From contig CM059563.1 in assembly GCA_030386875.1 (NCBI GenBank), forward strand, positions 46,158,102 to 46,222,101: a stretch of DNA of 64,000 bases, given 5' to 3'. The stretch comes from Morinoia aosen (taxonomy: Eukaryota; Arthropoda; Malacostraca; Amphipoda; Talitridae). Below the pieces are notes generated by a model. It ran no database searches, was not told the DNA's origin, and saw only the letters and a list, made by a program, of their open reading frames with translations. How positions within the stretch are numbered: position 1 is the first letter of the stretch; every line of letters starts with the position of its first letter. Below, piece after piece: positions 1 to 9,199 of the stretch. The translations under genes and the position numbers were made by a program.

Positions 1-2154
1 CATGGTATTGAAATTCTAAAAAGGTATAATTCTAATTTTTTTTAAAGAAATCACTTATTATATGCTAGGAATGCTAGAGAGTTAGATCGTTTTTGTAGCC
101 GAGAGCCATCCCGAATAAAATTTAGGAAGCAAAATTGTGATTTTCCGTTATGATTAGATTCAAGTCATTAAATCTAGCTGTTAAGTAAAATAAGCTAAAA
201 TAAAGTTGAAGATTACACTTCACTTTTTAAACTCAATTGCATTAGGTTTTAAATCGACAGACAACTGATTCCCAAGTGCCATCAATTGGTTTTAATCATG
301 CAAGTATAGTTTGAAATGCATTTTGTGACAAACGGAAGATCTGTTCCGATGAGAAAATTCCCTCTGTGAATACCGGTGGGTCAATTAGCATTCAACGTGT
401 TCAAGATTTTTAGTTAACATTTTCTTACCAATTTATCAAAGCTAAAGACCTATATAAAAATTTGATTGGCTCTATAAAATACAATGATAGATTTTCCTAA
501 TGTGAATAGGAAAGAAATCCATGTCTGTTTGCGAGAACCTTTGATAATTCGTTTAACTCAAATAGGAATAACAATGCCAAGAGGATTTGTGAGATTTTTT
601 AGATCTAGCAAGCAGATTTGTAAGACAACAGATGCTCGAATATATCTGAAGTTAGCAGCACTGAAGGAAGGGAACCTGACAAGGACGATCCTGTAACTTG
701 AGTTGACAGGGACAGGAATATCAAGCAAATCTTCACGCGATGATTGGCTCCGAAAGTCCCTATCGGAAATCGAAGTCCGCGACACATGGAGGTGGTGCGT
801 CCACCGCGAACGTTCAGTCTTCTCTACGCCATCCAGAACTCGAGCCTGTCAGATTACAGGACTATCTGTCGCATCTTAGTAGCCAAATATTATTATGAGG
901 TCCGAAAGTTAGTCGCGGTACTGTTTATGGAGTTGCAATGTTCAACCCTTGCTTCCCAACACTCAAATAGTTAAGGGAAAAGTTTTCTAAGATAATTGCA
1001 GTCATTACCCTGCAATATCGGCAAAATTGCCCTGGAAATTTTTTTCTGTTTTAGCAGGTGCTTAGTTCGTTTTAAACTGAAAAAAAATTTTGCTTTAAAA
1101 TTGTATGCTTCGATGCCAAAAAAATCGTCTAAAATTTTGTGAAAAAATATCAATTCAGTTTAAGGTTAATTTCACCAGTAAATACATGTACGTATGAAAA
1201 ACTTGCTCAAGTTAAATAAAAAAGGTATCAAATGTATTGCATAGACCAAGAAGCTTACACCGAGTGGATATCAATAGCAAACTGCACGTGTCAAACTTCT
1301 GGAATGTTTAAAAATTTTGTTGCAGGACTACTATTAATTGCCTTAATTCTGTCATTTAGTTAAAATTATTTCCCGACTAGTTGAATCACCCTGAAATTTT
1401 GTCAGTTTACCTAAACTGGAAGCACTAACCATCTGGGAACTGGAGTTCCCGTCGGGAGGCCAAGGGGTTAAAAAAAAGTTATCCCTGTTGTATGTAAACC
1501 TTATTGTATATTTTCAGCAGACTCTGCAAAGCCCTTTCTTCAATTCTCTTCGTTCAAATACCTGTAAAGTCTTCAGGTAAAGATATTTTCATGTAATTAC
1601 TGACCTCGCAACATTGATAATATTCTAGGCCCTTCATTTCACATTAAAATAGATTCAGCCGACACCCAATAGTCCTGGTGGATAATAAAGAGTCTTTATG
1701 GGAGGATGATGAGAAACATCATCTCCACATCCCCCTAAGCTGGATAATGAGCTTCTTCGAGCAAATGAGCTTGAGCCTCTGAGCTGTTTGCAGCGAGGCA
1801 GTCTTCAGATGAGCAGAATGTACAGAAGAAGCGCGGCAAGAGGATTACGAAAGTCTTCGCCGGCGTAGAGAGTGTGAGGCGTTTTGTTTGAATACATTCT
1901 TCATTAAACCTAAAGCAGTGGTTCGGAGGCTGAGCTTTCAGATGGTTCTTTGCGTGAATTACGGCCGAGAAAGAACTTTATTTTGCAATTCGTAGTATTT
2001 CAGAGCGACTACAATAGTTGTGTGAGTTCGATGAATATGAGGCTTGAATGCCGTTTATTCGAGTGCTAAATGGGTTTAATTCAGTCGTTTAAGTTCAACA
2101 AACAAAAATCACTACCTTGATACCATGTTATCATTCATGTTATGATCAATATCT
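1..2154. other. No recognisable gene
   Basis: AT-rich sequence with only short open frames (the longest near 484-696 and 744-974) that show no motif and have no splice or repeat context I recognise. Around 1680-1900 the sequence is somewhat richer in G and purines, but it gives no protein I can name. Nothing else is seen. Confidence 0.5.
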
Positions 2155-2181
2155 ATATTATTATTATTATTATTATTATTT
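2155..2181. repeat. (TTA)n microsatellite at the DIRS left edge
   Basis: About eight TTA/ATT units in a row lie directly against the left end of the DIRS element. The microsatellite may be the insertion target or may have grown afterwards. Confidence 0.85.
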
Positions 2182-2255
2182 GAATTCTTCGGGCCTTGTC
2201 ATAAGCTAGGCCTAAAGTGAGAGACGATCGTCCGGGCACGTGGTTAGCAGTCAGT
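2182..2255 (+). repeat. DIRS left inverted terminal repeat
   Basis: This stretch starts with GAATTCTTCGG and runs to GGTTAGCAGTCAGT. It is the inverse of 6564-6637, apart from a diverged block in the middle where the two ends differ (CATAAGCTAGGCC here, CATTGCGTGGC on the right). The right end carries about 47 further bases not present on the left. Unequal ends of this kind are usual in DIRS elements. Confidence 0.85.
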
Positions 2256-2290
2256 GATTGAAAATAATCATAATTAAAAAATTTACTGAA

Positions 2291-3478
2291 ATGGCTTCTC
2301 TTGCGGACCTGGTGGGAGTTGATCCACCTGAAGAAAGTGAAGCAAATTTGAGTGTGGCGGAAAAAGTAAAAATTAGTAAACGAAGCGAGAAGAATAAAGA
2401 TAATTCTGTGTCCCAAGAGAGGAAAAAAGATGCTGAAATTTCTAAAAGTGACAAAGCTGGCTCTTCCGCGGGTCCCAGTCATGTAAAGAGTGCTGCGGGG
2501 AAAAGGAAGAATTTGGAGGGGAATGGTGATTTGGACAAGATCTGCGAAGTTATGATGGATGGGTTTGCCAAAATGAATGAAAATATTTCTAAATTAGGGA
2601 ATTCTATAGCTCAGAATATAACTGCCGAAATTATGCCTATGTTCGAATTGTCTAATGAAGAGCAATGTTTTGAAGAGGATTCTCTGGAAATTGAACAAGA
2701 GAGCGTTGAGGAATCTCTTTTGAGCAAGATTGAAAGAGAATTTGAGAACGCAGAATTAACTGGTCCCAATATTAATGATGAAGTTTCTTCATTGATCGCG
2801 TCGATGATTTCCAAATCTAGCTCTGAAAATTCTAAAAAACGAAGAGAAGAAACTCATGTGAGACCGGAAAATTGTTCCTTCTTAGAAGTTCCTAAACTGA
2901 ATCCGGAAGTTTTTAACTATTTACCCGCAAAAACTAAGCAACGTGAATGCGAGTTGCAGAAAATTCAAAAGAGCATCCTAACGAGTTTGACCCCAATTGG
3001 CAAATGCATGGAAAAAATCTTTGGAGCCATTAAAGAAGATTCTCAGGATAATCTTGATTTAACTCAGATTATTAAAGACCTTTCAGATTCAGTTGCTTTT
3101 ATTGGAACTGCTAACTTGGACCTGGTCAACTGCAGAAAGGAGGCTATGAAGCCTGATTTGCCTTCCAATTGGGCAAAGCTCTGTAAAAGGGAAGAAAATT
3201 TTTCTGGCCTTTGGTTACTAGGAGAAAATTTCAGTCAGAAAGTGAAGGAAATTACGGAGTTGAATAAAATTTCTGCTCACATTGGGCAAGATAAGTTTTA
3301 TAGAGGTAATTTTCAAAGCAGAAGCAGAGGAGCAAGTTCTAGATTTCCCAGTTTAAGAGCAAGGTGTAGCTCCACTGGAAGAAGAACGGGTAGATTTAGT
3401 CCTTACCAAGTACAACGCTCGGGAAACGGTCGGCGCCCCTCCGGACACGCTCGGAAGCAAAGGGGCAGAAATTATTAG
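2291..3478 (+). CDS. DIRS ORF1, gag-like protein
   Basis: The frame is open from 2258, but the ATG at 2291 (MASLADLVGVDPP) is a more natural start, because the codons before it lie in AT-rich leader. It encodes about 395 residues. The first 90 are charged and serine-rich, the middle is acidic, and the C-terminus is basic (RSRG, SSRFPSLRARC, RTGRFSPYQ), as expected for a nucleic-acid-binding gag-like protein. I see no CCHC zinc knuckle. It would package element RNA in the cytoplasm. The RT frame begins close behind it in another frame and stays open back into its tail, so the two overlap as is usual in this family. Function is inferred from position and composition rather than from a domain. 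Confidence 0.75.
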   Translation: MASLADLVGVDPPEESEANLSVAEKVKISKRSEKNKDNSVSQERKKDAEISKSDKAGSSAGPSHVKSAAGKRKNLEGNGDLDKICEVMMDGFAKMNENISKLGNSIAQNITAEIMPMFELSNEEQCFEEDSLEIEQESVEESLLSKIEREFENAELTGPNINDEVSSLIASMISKSSSENSKKRREETHVRPENCSFLEVPKLNPEVFNYLPAKTKQRECELQKIQKSILTSLTPIGKCMEKIFGAIKEDSQDNLDLTQIIKDLSDSVAFIGTANLDLVNCRKEAMKPDLPSNWAKLCKREENFSGLWLLGENFSQKVKEITELNKISAHIGQDKFYRGNFQSRSRGASSRFPSLRARCSSTGRRTGRFSPYQVQRSGNGRRPSGHARKQRGRNY

Positions 3479-3543
3479 AACAGGTTAGTTCTCCTGTAAA
3501 GACTTGTGGTTTCAATGCTGGCAATATTAAAAATTTTTCAAAG

Positions 3544-5523
3544 GTGTGGAGTACCTTAACGACAGATAAATTCATTATAGATCTTGTATCTGGTTGTGAA
3601 ATTGAATTTTCTGATAAAGTGCCCTTGCGTGTAATCCCTCCTAAAGAAATAGAATTTTCGATGAAAGAGTCCAAGCTTGTTGACGAAAAAATTAAAGAAT
3701 TCCTTAAAACGGGGGTAATTGAACCTGCTGTTCATTCTGCTTTTCAGTTTGTGTCCAAAATATTTACGCGTCCGAAACGCGATGGTGGGATCAGAATAAT
3801 TTTAGACCTTGCAGAATTAAATAAGTATGTAACTTACAAGAAATTTAAAATGGAAACTTTGCAAACCACTCTTGGTTTAATTGAGCAAGGAAATTTTCTG
3901 GCGTCGGTGGACTTAAAAAATGCATATTTTACTGTCCCTGTTGCTAATAGATTCAGGTGTTTTTTACGTTTCACCTGGATGAATCAGCTGTATCAGTTCG
4001 CGTGCTTACCGAATGGGCTCTCTTGTGCGCCCAGACTCTTCACGAAATTGTTGAAGCCGGTTTTTGCTTCATTACGGTCTCGAGGGTTTCTGTCAACGTA
4101 TTACCTGGATGATTCACTGTTGATTGGTACTTCTTATCAGGAGTGTTTGACTAATGTCGCATCGACCATTGAACTTTTTGAGAGTCTTGGGTTTGTGATC
4201 AATCATGATAAGTCAAATTTAATCCCTTCTCGAAATATTCAATTCTTAGGGTTTCGTATCGATACAGTCAACATGAAAGTTTATTTGACGGACGAGAAAA
4301 AAGTGAAGATTTATAATCAGTCACTCGAGCTTCATACTAAGTCTAGAATTAGCATTAGAGACTTGGCAATGTATATTGGATGCTTGGTATCTTGCTTTCC
4401 TGGAGTGCAGTTTGGAGCTCTCAACTATAGGTCTCTTGAGCAGAACAAAAACTTTGGGCTAAAACTAAGTCGAGGTGAATTTGATGCTTCTGTTGAACTA
4501 TCAGAAAACTCAAAAATTGATATAAGATGGTGGATTGAGAATGTGTTTAAATCTTTTTGTCCTATCAAGCATGAAGAGTTTAAAGTAGTGATATACACTG
4601 ACGCGAGTTCAAGCGGATGGGGGGTGTGCCGAGATGGTAATTGCGATGGTGGCCCATGGTCTGAGATTGATAGTTGCCTGCATATCAATGCACTTGAGAT
4701 GAAAGCAATCTTGAATGGGCTAAATAGTTCATGTAAAAATGAAAAGAATTGCCATATTCGAATTAAAAGCGATAACATGACAGCTATTCAATATATCAAT
4801 CATATGGGAGGTTTGAGTTCCCTCATTTGCAACAAGATTTCGAAAGAAATATGGAATTGGGCTATTAGAGGCAATATTTGGATATCGGCAGAATTTATTC
4901 AAGGCTCGGAAAATGTGCTAGCGGATAAAGCTAGTAGGGTATTTCATCACGCTACTGAATGGAGTATCCCTCAAGAAGTTTTCCAACAAATTACGGATTA
5001 TTTAGGTGTCCCAAATATTGACCTCTTTGCATCGAAACTAAACTTCAAACTTGAAAGTTATGTAGCATGGAAACCGGATCCTAATGCTATCTTCATAAAT
5101 GCCTTTAGTGAGAGTTGGAGTAAACTAAATTTTTATGCGTTTCCTCCTTTCAGCATGATCATGAAAACTCTGAAGAAGATAGTGGAGGAAAAAGCAGAAG
5201 GGATTGTAGTTGTCCCTCTCTGGCACACGCAAGCGTGGTTCCCGAAACTCCTGAGCCTATTGGTAATGCCTCCACTTCTTCTCCCCAAACATGTATTGAA
5301 ACTCCCTTTCTCGGAGAATCATCATGCTCTCCATTCTCAGATGAGACTGATTGGAGGTCGCGTATCAGGGGATTGTGCGAAAAGAGAGGCTTTTCGGAAG
5401 ACGTTACCAACACTATCATGTGCTCCTGGAGACCTTCAACCCATAAGCAGTACAAAACATATATTGGAAAGTGGATACGTTTCTGTATTTCAAGGAAAAT
5501 TGATCCCCTTGAATACAATTTGA
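3544..5523 (+). CDS. DIRS reverse transcriptase / RNase H polyprotein
   Basis: About 660 residues. The RT domain is clear: RPKRDGG near residue 76, ASVDLKNAYF near 120, LPNGLSCAPRLF near 155, and the catalytic YLDD at about 187-190. RNase H follows with YTDASSSGWG near 350, an E in INALEMKA near 383, SDNMTA near 409 and NVLADKASR near 458. The stretch from about 480 to 600 (DLFASKLN, YVAWKPDP, FYAFPPFSMI, VVPLWHTQAWF) is the part DIRS elements carry after RNase H, often described as methyltransferase-like. The enzyme would copy element RNA into DNA. The first codon given is GTG and the frame stays open upstream, so the true start is uncertain. The last 290 bases overlap the recombinase frame. 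Confidence 0.93.
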   Translation: MWSTLTTDKFIIDLVSGCEIEFSDKVPLRVIPPKEIEFSMKESKLVDEKIKEFLKTGVIEPAVHSAFQFVSKIFTRPKRDGGIRIILDLAELNKYVTYKKFKMETLQTTLGLIEQGNFLASVDLKNAYFTVPVANRFRCFLRFTWMNQLYQFACLPNGLSCAPRLFTKLLKPVFASLRSRGFLSTYYLDDSLLIGTSYQECLTNVASTIELFESLGFVINHDKSNLIPSRNIQFLGFRIDTVNMKVYLTDEKKVKIYNQSLELHTKSRISIRDLAMYIGCLVSCFPGVQFGALNYRSLEQNKNFGLKLSRGEFDASVELSENSKIDIRWWIENVFKSFCPIKHEEFKVVIYTDASSSGWGVCRDGNCDGGPWSEIDSCLHINALEMKAILNGLNSSCKNEKNCHIRIKSDNMTAIQYINHMGGLSSLICNKISKEIWNWAIRGNIWISAEFIQGSENVLADKASRVFHHATEWSIPQEVFQQITDYLGVPNIDLFASKLNFKLESYVAWKPDPNAIFINAFSESWSKLNFYAFPPFSMIMKTLKKIVEEKAEGIVVVPLWHTQAWFPKLLSLLVMPPLLLPKHVLKLPFSENHHALHSQMRLIGGRVSGDCAKREAFRKTLPTLSCAPGDLQPISSTKHILESGYVSVFQGKLIPLNTI

Positions 5524-6344
5524 ATTCTGTTCTGAATTTCTTGCAAAACTTGTTCAATGATGATGCAAGTTATAGCGCCGTCAACTCTGCGAGGTCGGCC
5601 TTATCAAACTTTATACTTCCGTTAAACGACATTAGTATCGGAGAGAACAAAATTGTGACGAGATTTATGAAAGGCATTTTCGAAAAATCTCCACTGAAGG
5701 CTAAATATGAAGTCATTTGGGATGCCAGTATTGTGCTGAATTATTTAAAAAACTTACATCCAATATGGGAGCTTGATCTTAAAACTCTAACGCACAAACT
5801 TGTTATGTTGCTGGCTCTCATTACGGCCCAGAGAGTACAAAGTTTGTCTCTGTTAAAAATAGACAAAATGAAACGGGGCGACTCTTCGATTTCATTTTTT
5901 ATCAAAAGTCATTTGAAACGTCACTCTCATCGGAATAATAGAAATAGAATAATAACTCTTAAATCATACAATGAACCTTCATTATGTGTATATAAAACTT
6001 TATCAGAATATCTCGAACGCACGAAGAAGCTCCGTAAGGGAGAAAATCAGATGTTAATAAGTTATCAAGCTCCTCATGCTAAAATTGGTACAAGCACCAT
6101 TAGTAGGTGGCTAAAGAAAGTTCTATATGAAAGTGGAGTGGATGTCGACTTCTATGGAGCACATAGTACCAGATCTGCCGCTGTTTCTAAAGTCTATAAT
6201 GAAATTGGGAACTTGGATAATGTACTCAAAACTGCAGGATGGAAGAATTGTGTGACATTCGCCACTTTCTACAACAAGCCCATCACGACTGATGAATTTG
6301 CCGAAATTGTTCTAAACTCGGGGCAAACATATAACTCTCTTTAA
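5235..6344 (+). CDS. DIRS tyrosine recombinase
   Basis: About 370 residues with a phage-integrase-type catalytic half. It has an N-terminal helical core-binding part (WRPSTHKQYKTYIGKWIRFC near residue 64), the first catalytic arginine in TAQRVQSLSL near 200, the box II HSTRSA near 308 and a tyrosine near 345 in TFYNKPI. In DIRS this enzyme is thought to join circular element DNA to the chromosome by site-specific-type recombination, instead of an integrase or endonuclease. The first codon listed is GTG and lies within the RT frame; DIRS recombinase frames commonly overlap this way, so the start is not settled. The stop lies two bases before the internal complementary region. Confidence 0.93.
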   Translation: MVPETPEPIGNASTSSPQTCIETPFLGESSCSPFSDETDWRSRIRGLCEKRGFSEDVTNTIMCSWRPSTHKQYKTYIGKWIRFCISRKIDPLEYNLNSVLNFLQNLFNDDASYSAVNSARSALSNFILPLNDISIGENKIVTRFMKGIFEKSPLKAKYEVIWDASIVLNYLKNLHPIWELDLKTLTHKLVMLLALITAQRVQSLSLLKIDKMKRGDSSISFFIKSHLKRHSHRNNRNRIITLKSYNEPSLCVYKTLSEYLERTKKLRKGENQMLISYQAPHAKIGTSTISRWLKKVLYESGVDVDFYGAHSTRSAAVSKVYNEIGNLDNVLKTAGWKNCVTFATFYNKPITTDEFAEIVLNSGQTYNSL

Positions 6345-6346
6345 AA

Positions 6347-6466
6347 TCTCACTTTAGGCCTAGCTTATGACAAGGCCCGAATAATTAGACAGTTAAACGA
6401 CACTTACCTGTAAGTGGATGTTTGACTTGAATTCTTCGGCGCCTTGTCATTGCGTGGCATAAAGTG
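6347..6466. repeat. DIRS internal complementary region
   Basis: 6347-6381 is the exact reverse complement of the left end (2188-2222), and 6382-6466 is the exact reverse complement of the right end (6600-6684). The two pieces meet as ...GGCCCGAA then TAATTAGAC..., which reads as the end-to-end junction of a circular form. This is the template structure DIRS elements use to restore their ends during copying. Confidence 0.9.
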
Positions 6467-6563
6467 CCCGCCCATGTTAATTTAAGAGAGTTATCAATTA
6501 TCACCCATCCCTGCTATGCCACGCAATGGAGTTATTATTTGCCCCGGACATCTAACTTTGAAG

Positions 6564-6684
6564 ACTGACTGCTAACCACGTGCCCGGACGATCGTCTCTC
6601 ACTTTATGCCACGCAATGACAAGGCGCCGAAGAATTCAAGTCAAACATCCACTTACAGGTAAGTGTCGTTTAACTGTCTAATTA
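6564..6684 (-). repeat. DIRS right inverted terminal repeat
   Basis: The inner part (6564-6637) is the inverse of the left end. The outer part (6638-6684, up to GTCTAATTA) occurs elsewhere only in the internal complementary region. The end carries CAGGTAAGT at about 6655-6663, matching a splice-donor consensus. Confidence 0.85.
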
Positions 6685-6750
6685 GTCTAGAACTCCATAG
6701 CTCCTTCAAAGGCGATCTCAAAAGACCGAAGAGTCCACTTAAAATGAACT

Positions 6751-6920
6751 GTGGAAACGGAATTCCAACCATAGGTGTGTTCCCACACAGAATACCCTGC
6801 TCACAGAATCACCAAGTTAAAAGAGAAGAAGAAAACTAAATGACAATGTGAGGGCGAAGAAGGCGAGTAAGCTGGAAGAAGCTAAGTGAACAGGAAAGAT
6901 AGACGTCCCGTGCGCCCATC
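6751..6920 (+). repeat. Dispersed repeat, subfamily B copy 1
   Basis: It shares a core with 22195-22365 and 17795-17975: GGTGTGTT, then AATACCCTGCTCACA, a purine-rich GAAGAAGAAAACTAAATGA run, and a closing GACGTCCCGTGCGCCC. The copies are diverged and carry no coding signal. The class is not known to me. Confidence 0.55.
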
Positions 6921-7849
6921 CATTGCTGAGGTAGCTTAACACGTTCACTGCGATGGATTAAACTTCAATAAACAACTCAAATTCAACAATTCTTAGTGGC
7001 ATTATATATTCAGTGTCCTCCATGGAGCTAGGATATATGGAGGGAGAATAGCGCACTCCGATCGAGCTCAATTTGGCTGCAAAAGTTGAAACACTCGGGC
7101 ACTGTCAAGGCCTGCGACGTCTCAATTCTGAGCCAACCACAGACGCTTGGCTGAAGTTGCTCCACCCACCTTCCCTACAACCCCTCCCTCTCATTTTCCA
7201 AAGCAAGATTAGTACCACATCACATGTCAAGGGGTGAGGTGTGCGTGCAAGTCGCTCTAATTTGTTATAATCAAGGGCCTGTAATCTTTATAGTTTTCAA
7301 CTCTTAATGTATCTTTGCTAGTAATTTTGATATTATTAAGTGTCCTCAAGTGAGGAAACACAATTTATTATCTTTTGGAGTCTTAGAATCCCAAACTAAT
7401 CATTAACGATGACGCGATTAACTGAACAGCTGGAAGAGCATTCAGCGAGCGTGTGCACACTCTAGCGTAGTCAGTCAGGTAACTGGCTTCCGTGCTGACG
7501 TGAAACTTGCGAGACGGCTATTGGTTACCACAGACAGAGGAGAAATCTCAAAAACTGGTTCTCTTCACAGACGGCTATGCTCCCTCCATATATACTCCCT
7601 CCACGGTGTCCTCAGTGACTCCGTGTGGTGAGGATGTGTGTTGCGCTCGCTCCGAAACAAAGCGCCTATTGTTAGAAAGAATGTACTTCTAACCTAAATG
7701 GGTACCCACTCTCGCCACGAGTATTGAAATGTGATTTAAATACCCGATACATAAAAAATGATCAAACTAAGAGTATAATATTCCCTCAAAAAGTGTGAAA
7801 GTATTCAACCCTCGTTTACACAACGAACCAAACTCCCTCAACCTTCAAG
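6921..7849. other. Spacer with MITE end and short inverted repeat
   Basis: At 6938 TTAACACGTTCACTGCGATGG matches the end motif of the TTAA MITEs elsewhere in the window. 7026-7047 (GATATATGGAGGGAGAATAG) and 7576-7598 (inverse, CTATGCTCCCTCCATATATA) form a 22-bp inverted pair about 530 bp apart. This may bound a short element or belong to the LINE 5' leader. The only open frame (7507-7692) spans this repeat and looks spurious. Confidence 0.4.
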
Positions 7850-8683
7850 ATGGCACCTAACAAACGACTCTGTACCAACAACAGCAGCAACAACAGCAGT
7901 GAGTTTCAGCCGAAGTTTGGTCAATATCCTGACGTGTCTAGGCTAACGAAAGACGGTAAGAAAGGCGTTTCTGTCCTAATAAATTACTTCGAAATAAGTG
8001 ATGACAAAATTTAATAGTGATATTGATATAATGCAAAATGAAATAAACCACCTTAAAACGCTATTTGAAACAATGGCAGGAAAAAAAGCAGAACACAAAA
8101 AAATTCTCGAAGAACAGAATGAGAAAATAGATAATTTAGCCTCCCGTCTCGACCAGTTGGAAAAAAATGATCAGCGCCAAGACATTGAAGACAAAAAATG
8201 CGCTCTCGTCATTTCTGGAAGGAAACTACCGCAATCTCACATAAACGAAATGTCTAAGGATACAGTCTGCCAGCTCCTGAAGGACAATATCAACATTGAC
8301 CTTTGCGACACTGATATTACTTCAGCTACAAGAATGGGGAAAAACCAGTAACTGGGAGCGCTGATCGAAGAAACAGTGCATTTGAACTAAAAAATTATAG
8401 CAAGAAACGTGAAATTCTCACCGCCTGCCGAGAAAAGAAACCAAAGTTCTTTATAAATGAATACCTCATACTTTCACGAGCTAACGCTATGTACATCCTT
8501 AGAATGGTCAAAAGGAAATTCCCGGAAAAAATCGGAATCCCGAGAACACAAGACGGAAGCATCTTCGTATTTAACCCCGAAAACCCAAATTCGAGACGCC
8601 GCGAGATCAACACACCGGAAGTCCTCGAGCAATACCTGATGCAACAATTGAACATGTCATCGAAACAGGTCATGGGTGACTAG
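7850..8683 (+). pseudogene. LINE ORF1 remnant, coiled-coil nucleic-acid-binding protein
   Basis: Three consecutive pieces in different frames read as one protein. They are 7850-8014 (MAPNKRLCTNNSSNNSS...), 7998-8351 and about 8340-8683. The second has a strong coiled coil (NEINHLKTLFETMAGKK, EEQNEKIDNLASRLDQLEK) followed by a fold start (CALVISGRKLPQ). The third reads YILRMVKRKFPEKIGIPRTQ... and stops at 8683. The order of coiled coil then RRM-like or C-terminal domain is typical of LINE ORF1 proteins, which bind element RNA. At least two frameshifts separate the pieces. The start ATG sits in AAGATGG, a good initiation context. Confidence 0.7.
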
Positions 8684-9199
8684 ACTGGGTGATCACCTCA
8701 ATTAGACATGTCAGTTTCATGTCAGTCACCTCAATTAGATATCAGTTTAACCTCAATCTTGACAAATATGTAACAGATGTGTGTGAACATTTATGACAGC
8801 TGTATGTGAACTTTTATAACAACGCAATCAGCAATTTTTTACCTACCAATGTTACTGTGAATTATTTTTTTTACCACTAAAGGTATTATTACGCGTAAAC
8901 CATATTAGCTGATTATATCATTGTCGTTATTATCTTTAAAACTTATTACCTGTTATATGTGAACTTGTGAAAACGCTCTCATGCGGCAATCTGTTTACAC
9001 CAATGTTGTGATATTGAACTCCAATATTATTCGCTCATGGACTGAGTTTGTGTATACTCACGAAATCGCGCTAGAATTTTTCTTTATTCTCTCGTACTTC
9101 ATAAGCTAGTTTTTTAGACAGAAATATCCCTTAAAGCTTGACTCTGTATTTCGTTTTTAAGCTCTATAGTACCTACTTCTTACCGTTTACTAATTTTAA

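Larger units (their letters stand above)
2182..6684 (+). mobile_element. DIRS-type tyrosine-recombinase retrotransposon, looks whole
   Basis: A DIRS-order element of about 4.5 kb. It has, in order, a left inverted end, a gag-like frame, a large RT/RNase H frame, an overlapping tyrosine recombinase frame, an internal complementary region and a right inverted end. DIRS elements copy through reverse transcription and are thought to integrate a circular intermediate with the recombinase, so they leave no target duplication. The three frames are long and open. The internal complementary region matches both ends perfectly (35 and 85 nt), so the copy is probably young. Left flank is a TTA microsatellite; right flank is other repeat DNA. 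The family call rests on the RT and recombinase motifs and on the end structure. Confidence 0.9.

Noticed and set aside
4425-4778. 117-residue reverse-strand frame inside the DIRS RT
   Set aside because: Antisense shadow of the RNase H coding region.
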